A stretch of 64,000 bases of DNA from positions 2,666,001 to 2,730,000 of the forward strand of contig OZ243946.1 of assembly GCA_965214285.1 (NCBI GenBank), given 5' to 3'. This DNA is from G963422745 sp965214285 (GTDB taxonomy: Bacteria; Actinomycetota; Acidimicrobiia; Acidimicrobiales; Aldehydirespiratoraceae). Positions 9,401 to 20,300 of this stretch are shown piece by piece. The notes beneath the pieces are model-generated. The model made no database searches and was not told the DNA's origin. It was given only the letters and a program-made list of their open reading frames with translations. Both the position numbers and the translations under genes were made by a program. Each line of letters starts with the position of its first letter. Position 1 is the first letter of the stretch.

Positions 9401-12400
9401 ATCGGGATGTCGAAGACCGCGGCGGAGGCTGCGCTGACGGCTGCGGGTTTCGCGTCGACGGTGTTCTCCACGGGCACCACCGACGCCAGCCTCGACGAGC
9501 AGGTGTGGTGGCAGTCCCCCGCCGGCGGCGCCCAGGCCGACGAGGGCTCGACGGTGTCGTTCCAGTACCACGACTACCGGGCGCCGCAGACCCCGCCCGG
9601 CGACACAGACGACAACGGCGATGGCGGCGGCGGTGATGGCGGCGGTGGCGATGGCGGCGGCGGCTCTACGACTCCGCCGCCTGCGACGACCTTGCCGCCT
9701 GGCACCCCGCCTGGCACCCCGCCTGTGGATCCGCCGCCTGCGACGACCTTGCCGCCGGGCACCCCGCCTGGCACCCCGCCTGTGGATCCGCCGCCTGCGA
9801 CGACCTTGCCGCCGGGCACCCCGCCTGGCACCCCGCCTCAGGATCCGCCGCCTGCGACCACCTTGCCGCCTGGCACCCCGCCCCAGAATCCGCCGACGCC
9901 GGTGTCGTTGTCGTTCACTGGTGATGGGGCGCCTGTTGTGGAGGTGGTCGAGGGGGCGTTTGTGGTGTTGGGCGATTATTCGGCGACGGCGTCTGATGGC
10001 AGCACGGTGCGTTATGGGCTGTCGGGGGCGGACGCGGCGGCGTTTTGGGTGTCGAATTTCGTCGGCGACGCGGGGTCGGTGTGGTCGAGCAGGCATTTCG
10101 ATTTCGAGGATCCGGCTGACAAGACGCTGGAGTTCACTGTGACCGCGGCGGTCGGGGCGGTGTCGATCAGTCGTGATGTGACGGTGACGGTGATCGATGT
10201 GAACGACCGCCCGGAGTTCGTGTCGGGGGTGTTCGAGTGCCGTTTGGCTTCTGATGCTGCGGCGGGCACGGTCTGCGATTCGTGGCCGTCGCCGGTGGCT
10301 GTCGACGATGACGACACGACGCTGGCGTTTGCGTTGTCGGGCGCGTCGCCGCGGTCGCGGTACCTGGACATCGACCCGGCGACCGGGGCGTTGGCTTTGT
10401 CGGCTGCGGGTGAGGGGCTGTTGCGGCACGGCAACGGGTTCAGTGTGCAGATTCGGGTCAGCGACAACAAGGACATCGACGGCAACCCGGATGCCGCCAT
10501 CGACGACCGGGCGGCGGTGCATGTCGTGGTCGGCGTCTCGGACAGCACGCCGGGCATCGAGGCGGCTGTGAATCGCGAGTCAGAGGCCATGCGCCTGATC
10601 TGGAAGACATCTCGCACGACAGCGGCCCGCCAGCAGGTCCAGTACCGCCCGGTCGGCGACCCGGACTGGTCAGATCACGACCTCAGCGCCGCCGGCGCGC
10701 TGAGCGAGGACGGCGCAGGCCGGGCCTACAGCGTGATCGAAGGCCTGTATGCCGACACCGAATACGAGATCCGCTGGTGCACAGGCGCCGACTGCGCGGC
10801 GAGCACCTATGCGCCTGGCGCCAACACCCACACCACCGCGGCGATGCCCAACGCGCCGGCTGTGATCAACCGCGTCACCGACCCGCTGACCGTGCCCGAG
10901 AACATCCCCGCAGCCGAGGCCGGCGGCCACGAGATCGGCTGGGTGCGCTTCGATTCGGGCTTCGGCTCAGGCGACACCGACGGCCACAACGAGATGAGCG
11001 TCTGGCTCGAAGGCACCGACGCCGACCAGTTCGCCGTGCTTCTGCACAGCTCCAACGCCGCCATCATCTGGGACAAGGCGGCCCTCGACTACGAGACCAA
11101 GAACACCTACGACCTGACCCTGCACATCTCCGACGGCCGCAGCCCCAGCGGTGCCAAAGACCCCTCCTCTGACGACAGCACAGCGATCACCATCACCGTC
11201 GTCGACGTGCTCGAAAAACCCGCCTCCCCGACGCTGAGCGCCACAACCGTCGGCCCCGACACCGTCACCCTGGCCTGGACGGCGCCCGACCCAGGCGACC
11301 AGACCATCACCGGCTACCGCATCCAATACCGGCCCACCGGCCACACCCGCTGGGGCCACACCCCCTTCATCGACACCACCAGCACCACCATCTCACACCT
11401 GACGCCCGGCACCGCATACGAGTTCCGAGGCTTCACCGTCACCGACGGCCGCCCCGGCACCTGGAGCGACCGCGAAACCGCGCCCGTGCTCACCGTCACC
11501 ACCGCCACAGCCACCACCCCCGCCACCACAACCACCACAACCACGACCACCACCACAACCACAACCACCATCCCGCCGGGAACCCCGCCGCCGGCCACGA
11601 CTGCCCCGCCCACTACCGTCGCCCCCGCCCAGGTCGCCGTGCCTGATGTGGTGGGCGAGACCAAGACGGCCGCGGAGACGGCGATCACCGATGCGGGGCT
11701 GGTTGCCGCGGGCACGAGCGTGGCGGTGAGCGACTCTGCTGAGGACGGCAAGGTGCAGACCCAGAGCCCCGCGGCCGGCACTCAGGTGGCCTCGGGCTCC
11801 ACGGTGTCGTTCACTTACGGCACCTACACCGCCCCGGCCATGGTCGCTGTGCCCGATTTGGTCGGCCAGACCAAGACCGCCGCGATACAGGCGATAGAGG
11901 CCCTCGGGCTGGTGGCCGACGCTCAGCCCTTGGTCGTCTTCGACTCTGCCCAGGCCAACGTCGTCATTTTGCAGGCGCCTGCCGCGTCCGCTCAGGTCGC
12001 TGTGGGCTCGACGGTGATCTTCGAGTACGGGCAGTACACCGCCCCCGTCCAGGTCGCCGTGCCCGACCTAGCGGGCCTGACCAAGACAGCCGCGCTGCAA
12101 GCGATAACCGACGCCGGGCTGGTCGCCGACCAGCGCACCAGAACCACCACGGACTCGACGCTGCACGACACGGTCGCCCAGTGGCAGCCAGGCGCCGGCA
12201 CCCAGGTCGACACCGGCAGCACCGTCATCGTCCACTTCTACGTCTACACCGCCCCGGCCCAGGTCACGGTGCCCGACGTGGTCGGCCAGACCCGGGACGG
12301 CGCGGAGTCTACGCTGATCCTCCTCGGCCTGAACGTCTCGGCTACCCAGGTGGCCACCACGAACCCGGCCCTTCACGGCAAGGTCTACTCGCAGGACCCC

Positions 12401-12613
12401 GCAGCCGGCACACAGATCGACGAGGGCGGCACTGTCACGATCCTGTTCCACCACTACTCCGGCAGCAAGGACACCGCCCCCGGCACACAGCCCAAGACCC
12501 CCGCACCCGCCGAACAGCAGTCCCGCAACGGGTCTGAGACCAAAGCCCGCACCAGCGACCGGCCCCGCCGCACCACCCGAACCCGCCAGACCCCCGCACC
12601 CCTCCCCCGCTGA
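6494..12613 (+). CDS. Giant PASTA/Fn3/cadherin-like surface protein (2039 aa)
   Basis: This is a paralogue of the 343-6279 gene. It starts with RR-rich residues and a hydrophobic segment (about 9-32), a signal peptide or anchor. Module order is: 3 PASTA (99-315), Fn3, cadherin-like, Fn3 (316-646), 1 PASTA, a Gly11/PPPVDP linker, 4 PASTA (753-1032), a long Gly/Pro linker, two cadherin-like domains (1136-1355, including the IDVNDRPEF calcium-site motif), Fn3-cadherin-Fn3 again (to about 1672), a Thr-rich linker and 4 PASTA (1714-1992). The Fn3-cadherin-Fn3 block is therefore present twice. The Arg-rich C-terminal tail matches that of the preceding gene. There is no catalytic domain. The Thr-rich linkers could be glycosylated. 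Role inferred: cell-surface adhesion or cell-wall binding. Confidence 0.85.
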   Translation: MGRLIRRRVWLPAVAVLPVLLWGAFAVAQVAAVSDRADVLHTTPGRVFVTDSPGAARKAAQPPPAPSNAAPAVAATTTTAAPPDSPERADRARASQPRATVAVPEASGVGWFLAAAEQAVTDAGLVPDSIATTRNDRPELHNWVFGQGPNPGTQVDEGSTVTLNYYVYRAPPPTTTTVARVAVPNVRFQEKAEAENAITAAGLVPDGTAVTAEAADDHNVVLDQNPAAGTQVAPGSTVNFDYGVWTAPTQVAVPDLTGLTKAAAEQALTDAGLVPSGSSVVVTDSAEDGLVQSQTPAAGTSVARGSTAGFEYGVLPSATGPYLSSGHVSDRSEELAVVWHVPLAEALVQQLWYRAVGDTVWLAHDLSAPGALRVQALHVYTVLGDLYADTEYEFRYCADAAACAASAFTAGPNTLSTEARANAPAEIQGTSPSFSVAENSAPRVPAGVPTGLVYGFDGEGGRHMQNEMSYWLTGPGAEKFEAVNYNRGTGEGPWALIWAVEALDYEEASSYTLTVHVSDGRGPTGAKDLTSDDSTVITIHVTNVPEKPGSPVLTADTVGHDSVALSWDEPAGGDKAITGYRIQHRKTGDTTWTTGSIVTQTSTVIGGLDPVTAYEFRGITIADPRAPGSWSDRDTAPILAVTTTAVPPATVAVPDVVGSAKAAAEAAITGAGLVPSGSSVAVTDPAEDGKVQTQSPAAGTQVASGSTVTFTYGTHTPGGGGGGGGGGGSNPPPVDPPPVNPPPVDPPPVDPPATVAVPDVVGSAKAAAEAAITAAGLVPSGSSVSVTDAAQDGKVQTQSPAAGTQADSGSTVTFTYGAYTAPPQVAVPDVVGSAKAAAEAAITAAGLVPSGSSVSVTDSAEDGKVQTQSPAAGTQADSGSTVTFTYGAYTAPPQVAVPDVVGSAKAAAEAAITAAGLVPSGSSVSVTDSAEDGKVQSQSPAAGTQVASGSTVTFTYGVYTAPQVTVPDLIGMSKTAAEAALTAAGFASTVFSTGTTDASLDEQVWWQSPAGGAQADEGSTVSFQYHDYRAPQTPPGDTDDNGDGGGGDGGGGDGGGGSTTPPPATTLPPGTPPGTPPVDPPPATTLPPGTPPGTPPVDPPPATTLPPGTPPGTPPQDPPPATTLPPGTPPQNPPTPVSLSFTGDGAPVVEVVEGAFVVLGDYSATASDGSTVRYGLSGADAAAFWVSNFVGDAGSVWSSRHFDFEDPADKTLEFTVTAAVGAVSISRDVTVTVIDVNDRPEFVSGVFECRLASDAAAGTVCDSWPSPVAVDDDDTTLAFALSGASPRSRYLDIDPATGALALSAAGEGLLRHGNGFSVQIRVSDNKDIDGNPDAAIDDRAAVHVVVGVSDSTPGIEAAVNRESEAMRLIWKTSRTTAARQQVQYRPVGDPDWSDHDLSAAGALSEDGAGRAYSVIEGLYADTEYEIRWCTGADCAASTYAPGANTHTTAAMPNAPAVINRVTDPLTVPENIPAAEAGGHEIGWVRFDSGFGSGDTDGHNEMSVWLEGTDADQFAVLLHSSNAAIIWDKAALDYETKNTYDLTLHISDGRSPSGAKDPSSDDSTAITITVVDVLEKPASPTLSATTVGPDTVTLAWTAPDPGDQTITGYRIQYRPTGHTRWGHTPFIDTTSTTISHLTPGTAYEFRGFTVTDGRPGTWSDRETAPVLTVTTATATTPATTTTTTTTTTTTTTTIPPGTPPPATTAPPTTVAPAQVAVPDVVGETKTAAETAITDAGLVAAGTSVAVSDSAEDGKVQTQSPAAGTQVASGSTVSFTYGTYTAPAMVAVPDLVGQTKTAAIQAIEALGLVADAQPLVVFDSAQANVVILQAPAASAQVAVGSTVIFEYGQYTAPVQVAVPDLAGLTKTAALQAITDAGLVADQRTRTTTDSTLHDTVAQWQPGAGTQVDTGSTVIVHFYVYTAPAQVTVPDVVGQTRDGAESTLILLGLNVSATQVATTNPALHGKVYSQDPAAGTQIDEGGTVTILFHHYSGSKDTAPGTQPKTPAPAEQQSRNGSETKARTSDRPRRTTRTRQTPAPLPR
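8751..9380 (+). repeat. Three tandem 210-bp units, each one PASTA module
   Basis: Units begin at 8751, 8961 and 9171. Units 2 and 3 are identical over at least the first 130 bases by eye, and unit 1 differs by a few bases. Each encodes a 70-residue PASTA module (VAVPDVVGSAKAAAEAAITA and so on). Such near-identity at DNA level means recent duplication or ongoing gene conversion, and the count may vary between strains. Confidence 0.9.
9674..9895 (+). repeat. 57-bp tandem repeat encoding a Pro/Thr linker
   Basis: Units start at 9674, 9731 and 9788, with a shortened unit at 9845. Each encodes PPPATTLPPGTPPGTPPVD (19 residues). The repeat forms a proline-rich spacer between PASTA 8 and the first of the central cadherin-like domains. 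Confidence 0.85.
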
Positions 12614-12634
12614 CCCGCCCCACTTACCGGCGGG
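12614..12634 (+). terminator. Possible hairpin after the second giant gene
   Basis: CCCGCC and GGCGGG form a 6-bp stem with a 9-base loop immediately after the stop codon. There is no T-run. The two genes here converge, so a terminator is expected, but the stem is short. Confidence 0.25.
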
Positions 12635-12720
12635 GGTGCCCGGACCCAGGGCAGGACTAGCCGTGGCGGCGGCGGGTTAACGGCGGGGAGAACACGGGCG
12701 GTGCCGGGCCCAGGGGCGGC

Positions 12721-13932
12721 TCAGTGCAGGCCGCGGATCAGGTCGCCCTTGTCGCCGCTGACGGCCCAGGCGTCGGCGCCCACCATCACGGCAAGGTCGT
12801 CCAGCGCCTGGCGCAGCCCGTCCACAACCAGGTCGCGGCCCGGTGCAGACTCGTCGGTGTGCGCCGCCGGCCCTGCCTCGCTGAACGCGCCGAGCACACG
12901 CAGCACGCCCGCGGACCGGTCGGTCTTGAGGTCGACCCGGCCGACGAGCCGCTCGCCGACCAGCAGCGGCAGCACGTAGTAGCCGTGCACCCGCTGCGCC
13001 TTGGGCGTGTAGATCTCGATCTTGTAGGCGAAATCGAAGAGACGCACCCCTCGGGGCCGGAACCAGACCAGCGGGTCGAACGGGCTGAGCAGCGTGCAAG
13101 CCTCGACGCTGCGCGGCAGCCGGGCCGACGGCGCCAGATAGCCCGGCCGGTCCCAGCCCTGCACGTCCACCTCCTCCAGCTCGCCGCCGTCGACCAGCTC
13201 GCGCAGGCGCAATGCCGCCGGGCGCTTGGGGAGGCGGTGGTAGTCCACCAGGTCGGCGGCCGCGGCCACGCCCAGAGCCTCGGCGGCCCAGCGCAGCAGC
13301 TCGCGGTGGGCGTCGTCCTCGGAGGGCGTGGGCTCGGCCAGCACCTCGGCGGGAACGATGCGCTCGAGCAGGTCGAATTCCTTGGCGAAGCCGGGCCTGC
13401 GGCGAATGCCGACCTCGCCGATGCGAAACAGCCAGTCCAGCGCCAGCGACCCCAGCGAGCGGTCGCCCCACCACTCGCCGTCCCGGGGGCGAGGGTCGGC
13501 CAGCTCGGACGGCGCGAGCGGGCGCTCGCGGACCTGCGCCAGCACCTCGTCGATGTATGCGGGGTCGCCGGCGGCGAGGCGTGCCAGGCCGGCCCAGGTC
13601 TGGCCCTGGCGGGCGCGCTGCTTCTGCCAGCGCAGCAGCGGCTCGTCGTGGGCTGCCAGCAGCGACGCCTCGTGGCACCAGGCCTCGAACCACTCGTCGT
13701 GGCGGTAGGCGATGGCGTCGGCCGCCGCCGGGTCATAGGGGCCGAGCCGCGAGAACAGCGGCAGGTAGTGCGAGCGCATCACCACCGGCACCGAGTCGAG
13801 CTGCAGCAGCTTCATGCGGGCCATCGCCCTGCGCAGGTGGCGGCGGTCGACTCGGCCTCTGGGCCGGGGGTCGCTGAACCCCTGAGCCGCCAGGGCGATG
13901 CGTCGGGCCTGCGAGCGGCTCAGGCTGCGCAC
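12721..13932 (-). CDS. YcaQ/AlkX-type winged-helix DNA glycosylase
   Basis: This 403-residue protein has the length and pattern of the HTH_42 (YcaQ) family, whose characterised members unhook interstrand crosslinks and excise bulky alkylated bases. The family's catalytic QxD is visible as Gln44-Leu-Asp46 in KLLQLDSVPVVMRSHYLPLF. The N-terminal region has a winged-helix look and a conserved WxP-like loop follows. The chosen start is GTG at 13932; an out-of-frame ATG lies 11 bases upstream. It stands alone, convergent with the giant surface-protein gene and upstream of nothing obviously related. A role in DNA repair or self-resistance to an alkylating agent follows from the family. Confidence 0.75.
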   Translation of the reverse strand: MRSLSRSQARRIALAAQGFSDPRPRGRVDRRHLRRAMARMKLLQLDSVPVVMRSHYLPLFSRLGPYDPAAADAIAYRHDEWFEAWCHEASLLAAHDEPLLRWQKQRARQGQTWAGLARLAAGDPAYIDEVLAQVRERPLAPSELADPRPRDGEWWGDRSLGSLALDWLFRIGEVGIRRRPGFAKEFDLLERIVPAEVLAEPTPSEDDAHRELLRWAAEALGVAAAADLVDYHRLPKRPAALRLRELVDGGELEEVDVQGWDRPGYLAPSARLPRSVEACTLLSPFDPLVWFRPRGVRLFDFAYKIEIYTPKAQRVHGYYVLPLLVGERLVGRVDLKTDRSAGVLRVLGAFSEAGPAAHTDESAPGRDLVVDGLRQALDDLAVMVGADAWAVSGDKGDLIRGLH

Positions 13933-14074
13933 TGCGCTGTCATCGGGTCACCCGCCGGCGCAATACGGCCTCAGCCGACGCGCTCGCAACCGCAGCCGCG
14001 CACTTCAGCTCCAGCGGGCGCACTTGAACCATTCGCCGGCAAGGGTCAGCCACGGGGCGTCGTCGGTGAAACCC

Positions 14075-14854
14075 TCACTTCGGCGGCATGCGGATGCCGC
14101 CGTCGAGACGGATCGTCTCGCCGTTGAGGTACGGGTTGGTGATGCACTCCATCACGCAGAACGCCAGCTCCTCGGCGCTGCCCAGCCGCTTGGGGAACAG
14201 CACCGAGGCGCCCAGGTGCGCCTTGAACGCCTCGGCGGGCTCGCCCTCGCCGTAGATCGGGGTGTCGATCAGGCCAGGGGCGATGGTGTTGACCCGCACC
14301 CCGACGGCGGCCAGGTCGCGGGCGACCGGCAGGGTCATGCCGACCACGCCGCCCTTGGACGCCGAGTAGGCGCACTGGCCGATCTGGCCGTCGAAGGCCG
14401 CCACCGAGGCCATGTTGACTATCGCCCCGCGGCTGCCGTCTTCGTCGAGCGGCTCGGTTCTCGCCATCGCCGCGGCGGCGGTGCTCAACACGTTGAAGGT
14501 GCCGATCAGGTTGACCCGGATAACGAACTCGAAGCGATCCAGCGGGAACGGCTCGTTGTTGCGGTCGACGGTGCGGCCCGCCGAGCCCAGGCCGGCGGAG
14601 TTCACGCAGGCCCGCAGCGGCCCCATCTCCTGCGCGGCCGCCACCGCGGTTGATGCGTCGTCTGGCGAGGTCACGTCGCAGCGCACGAACAGGCCGCCCG
14701 TGGCCTTGGCGACGGCCTGGCCCTTGTGCTCGTCGAGGTCGGCGATCACCACCCGTGCGCCCGCGGCGGCGAGCTGCACGGCTGAGGCCTCGCCTATCCC
14801 CGATGCGCCGCCGGTGACGACGGCGGAGCTGTTGTTCAGGCTCATTCTCGGCAT
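14075..14854 (-). CDS. Short-chain dehydrogenase/reductase (HSD10-like)
   Basis: A classical SDR of 259 residues. The NAD(P) motif TGGASGIG is at 14-21, the acidic residue after beta-2 (IADLD) favours NAD, NSAG is near 86, and the catalytic Ser151-Tyr164-K168 triad lies in SVAAFDGQIGQCAYSASKGG. The overall sequence resembles 3-hydroxyacyl-CoA dehydrogenase type 2 proteins used in fatty-acid and branched-chain catabolism, but the substrate cannot be fixed from sequence. AAGGAG lies 9 bases before the ATG at 14854, which supports that start over the ATG three codons later. It lies downstream of leuS on the same strand, after a 120-base gap holding GGCTTGCT-type short repeats. Confidence 0.8.
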   Translation of the reverse strand: MPRMSLNNSSAVVTGGASGIGEASAVQLAAAGARVVIADLDEHKGQAVAKATGGLFVRCDVTSPDDASTAVAAAQEMGPLRACVNSAGLGSAGRTVDRNNEPFPLDRFEFVIRVNLIGTFNVLSTAAAAMARTEPLDEDGSRGAIVNMASVAAFDGQIGQCAYSASKGGVVGMTLPVARDLAAVGVRVNTIAPGLIDTPIYGEGEPAEAFKAHLGASVLFPKRLGSAEELAFCVMECITNPYLNGETIRLDGGIRMPPK

Positions 14855-14975
14855 GTGCTGTTTCTCCTTATGGCTTGCTTGGCCGGCTTGCTCTGTCGGC
14901 TTGCTTGCTCGCGGACCAGGGTGGCCGATGCGACCACAGCGGCCAATTCGACGGGGCGGCCCAGACCGGCGCGGC

Positions 14976-18014
<3,039 letters not shown>

Positions 18015-18146
18015 CGGGCCACAGGCTACGCCCGCCCGCTGCCGCCCTGACCGCGACGGCCGGTCCCCCGCCGCGCACCTGCCCCACCGACCGCACAGCC
18101 CGCTCCCCCGCCGCGCACCTGCCCCACCTTCCCGAGCCGCTGGTCG

Positions 18147-18180
18147 TTGTCATCCGCCACATATTCGTATTACGATATGA
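18147..18180 (+). promoter_or_regulatory. Promoter and probable operator of the RHH gene
   Basis: TTGTCA (18147-18152) and TACGAT (18171-18176) are 18 bases apart. The -10 region lies inside an imperfect AT-rich palindrome, ATATTCGTATTACGATAT (18161-18178), with a perfect core CGTA-T-TACG. This is typical of an autoregulatory site for a ribbon-helix-helix repressor. GGAG at 18187-18190 lies 5 bases before the ATG at 18196. Confidence 0.5.
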
Positions 18181-18195
18181 CAGTGTGGAGTTACC

Positions 18196-18468
18196 ATGAC
18201 CACCCACAAGACGAAGACAGGCCGGACGCTCACCCACGCCGACCTCGACCGCCTCGCTGACGAAGTCGCCGCGACCGACTACAACATCGAGGAGCTCCGC
18301 AAGAGACGGCGCGGCCGTCCATCCATGGGATCAGGACCCGCCGATGTCGTGCCCGTGCGCATCGACCCTGAGCTGAAGGCCGCCATCGAGGCGCGAGCCG
18401 AAGCCGATCACACGACGACCAGCGAGGTCATCCGAGAGGCACTTCGCAGGTTCCTCCGCGTCGCCTGA
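18196..18468 (+). CDS. Ribbon-helix-helix (CopG/Arc-like) DNA-binding protein
   Basis: A 90-residue basic protein. The C-terminal half reads VPVRIDPELKAAIEARAEAD, a beta-strand followed by two helices ending SEVIREALRRFLRVA, the standard ribbon-helix-helix pattern of CopG-type antitoxins. The N-terminal half resembles antitoxins with a basic RKRRRGRPSMG linker. Its expected partner toxin is missing. The sequence directly after its stop is a scrap of an HNH endonuclease gene (18482-18562), so a toxin may have been lost by insertion or deletion. An AT-rich palindrome overlaps its promoter, suggesting autorepression. It could also be a stand-alone regulator. Confidence 0.7.
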   Translation: MTTHKTKTGRTLTHADLDRLADEVAATDYNIEELRKRRRGRPSMGSGPADVVPVRIDPELKAAIEARAEADHTTTSEVIREALRRFLRVA

Positions 18469-18481
18469 CCAGCGCGGCCTC

Positions 18482-18562
18482 GTCACCGGGCTCGACGCCC
18501 TCACCGGCGAACCCCTCCCCCAACAGCACGGCGGCAACAGCAACGGCAATGCCGGCCGTGCC
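18482..18562 (+). pseudogene. Scrap of a DUF222/HNH endonuclease gene
   Basis: About 80 bases match 21502-21577 of the intact HNH gene 3 kb away, including a near-identical stretch that encodes LDALTGEPLPQQHGGN in both copies. There is no start, no HNH motif and no room for the rest of the gene. It lies 13 bases after the RHH stop and just past the 3' end of the convergent AbiEii gene. It is a remnant of a second copy or of a deletion between copies. Confidence 0.75.
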
Positions 18563-18580
18563 CCGGACCTCGGCGGCGGG

Positions 18581-19594
18581 CTATTCGATGTCCAGGCTGG
18601 CTGCGCGTTCGACGGCGGTCTCGAACGGGGTCGGATCGGACGCCCAGCTCATCTCCTCGAGCACCTGCATGTAGCCGACACGCAGCGCTTCGTTGGCTGC
18701 CGTTCCCTGCACGAAAGCCTTACCCGTCCCGTAGCCGCCCGCAGGCCGAGACTCCACCCGCCGAACTGCCGAGTGCGAGGCGCGCTCAGCCATTTCAGGC
18801 ACACGTAGACGTATCTCGTCGGCGTGCTCGGAGTCGGCCAGGCCGTCCAGGTCGATCAGGTCACGGCCGCGGCCCGTGATCCCGACCAGGTCGTTCTGAA
18901 CTGTCCGCCGGTGTATGGCGTCGAATTTGTTGGCGACCGTGTAGGCGGGCACCACCACAGGCAGCACGAACCCGCCGAGCTCTGGGAACATGGCGAGCTC
19001 GTCGGGCGTGGCGAACCTGCTGAGAATGGACCACACCTGCATCTCTGCGAACAGCGAGTCGTCCGAGGGCTCTACGGCGGTCTCGATCTTGAGCTCGCTG
19101 TCCAGACCGTCGATGCGCAGAAAGGTCTGGCGGAACCGCGCCGCGTGGTGGTGGCGAAGCGGCGTGGAATCGGAGACGTCTGCGCCGCTCGCCTCGAACA
19201 TCATCGCAGTCAGCAGCGAATGCGGGCGGCGGATCGCGTTCTTGGAGGCCTCGTCGACGTTCATCAGGCACAGTAGGTCGATGTCCTCGGAGAACCGCTG
19301 GGACGTCCCCCAAACCGACACCAGCGACGTGCCGCCGCCAAAGGCGCACACGACCTCCCACTGCCCCGTCTTGCCGCCGCCAACCGTCAGCCGGCCGGTG
19401 CCCTCTGTCTGCGTCGAAAGGAAGTGCAGGCAGCGCGTCATCCAGTAGTCGCGGCTTAACTCTGCGGTCCTGCCGCCGAGCTCTGCATCGGTGCGTCTCA
19501 TGAGAGCGTCGAAGACGGCGATGCGCTCGGCTTCCGAGAGGTCGGCAATCGCAGAACTCCCTGTGGTGTCGTCGGTGTTTGGGTTACGCGGCAT
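18581..19594 (-). CDS. AbiEii-family nucleotidyltransferase toxin
   Basis: A 337-residue protein with the nucleotidyltransferase signature of type IV abortive-infection toxins: GGGTSL (about 86-91) followed by RFSEDIDLL (100-108), where the Asp pair binds metal. Family members transfer nucleotides (to tRNA in studied cases) and arrest growth on phage infection. The gene overlaps the upstream antitoxin gene by 11 bases, as is usual for AbiE pairs, so the two are translationally coupled with antitoxin first. The acceptor molecule is unknown here. Confidence 0.8.
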   Translation of the reverse strand: MPRNPNTDDTTGSSAIADLSEAERIAVFDALMRRTDAELGGRTAELSRDYWMTRCLHFLSTQTEGTGRLTVGGGKTGQWEVVCAFGGGTSLVSVWGTSQRFSEDIDLLCLMNVDEASKNAIRRPHSLLTAMMFEASGADVSDSTPLRHHHAARFRQTFLRIDGLDSELKIETAVEPSDDSLFAEMQVWSILSRFATPDELAMFPELGGFVLPVVVPAYTVANKFDAIHRRTVQNDLVGITGRGRDLIDLDGLADSEHADEIRLRVPEMAERASHSAVRRVESRPAGGYGTGKAFVQGTAANEALRVGYMQVLEEMSWASDPTPFETAVERAASLDIE

Positions 19595-20288
19595 CGGACC
19601 ACACTTTCACCGGGCTGGCCCAGTCAGGCGGCCAGATCTCGTCGGGCAGCAGGTCGCGGAGCTCGCGGACGCTGCACAGCAAGTCGGGGGTGGCCAGGTC
19701 GTCGGTCTCGGCGGCCCACGCCACCCTGTCGAGACGGACCGGGCCCGCGCAGCCGACCTTCGCTATGGAACGGCCCGACGCCAGCCGTTCCAGCCTCAGG
19801 TCCAGCGGGTACTCCATGAACATCTCCAGGGCGAGCGCTTCCAGGATCGAGACCTCGGTCCAGTTCAGCTCCAGGCGCCTCTCGTTGCTGCGGCGGATGA
19901 ACCGAACACAAGGAAGGGTCGGCTTGAGCCTGCGCCTGACCACGGCGATCTTGGCGTACCGCGAGCCCTGATGCGCCCAGCCCAGCTCGTTCACAGCGCA
20001 CCATTCGGCCCAGCCTGCGCCGCGGCCGGCGTAGACGAGAGCAGAGGTCTCGCCCCAGCCGATCCGTGCGCGGGTGGGATCCCAGGAGACGCCTTTCGGG
20101 AAGCCGCGCCAGTACAGGCCCGGAGCGACCCTCTCGATGCCGGTCTCGCGTCGTTCCGCGTTGAGCGCCGACAGCGTGGCCCTGACAGTGGACCGGTTGC
20201 CGGGGACGTCACGGGCCCAGAAGTACGTCTCGAAAGGCAAAGCCCGGATCCACGCGGACGGGGACTGCTCGGCGGTGGTCTCGGCCAT
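19584..20288 (-). CDS. AbiEi-like antitoxin
   Basis: A 234-residue protein directly upstream of and overlapping the AbiEii toxin. The N-terminal third reads like a winged helix (GNRSTVRATLSALNAERR, then RVAPGLYWRGFP with the beta-wing), as in AbiEi antitoxins that repress their own operon. The rest is less conserved. I prefer the ATG at 20288 (MAETTAEQ) because TACAGT sits exactly at -12 to -7 relative to it, the layout of a leaderless transcript. A longer form beginning at 20336 is possible but has no better signal. Assignment rests partly on the toxin next door. Confidence 0.65.
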   Translation of the reverse strand: MAETTAEQSPSAWIRALPFETYFWARDVPGNRSTVRATLSALNAERRETGIERVAPGLYWRGFPKGVSWDPTRARIGWGETSALVYAGRGAGWAEWCAVNELGWAHQGSRYAKIAVVRRRLKPTLPCVRFIRRSNERRLELNWTEVSILEALALEMFMEYPLDLRLERLASGRSIAKVGCAGPVRLDRVAWAAETDDLATPDLLCSVRELRDLLPDEIWPPDWASPVKVWSDAA

Positions 20289-20294
20289 GGGTCT

Positions 20295-20300
20295 ACTGTA
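20295..20300 (-). promoter_or_regulatory. Leaderless-type -10 box of the AbiE operon
   Basis: Read on the minus strand this is TACAGT, occupying -12 to -7 from the ATG at 20288, so transcription would start at the start codon. No convincing -35 element is seen. Confidence 0.35.

Noticed and set aside
6830..10522. A 1230-codon minus-strand open frame across the second giant gene
   Set aside because: Same cause: low-complexity Arg/His-rich translation opposite well-defined PASTA, Fn3 and cadherin-like modules.
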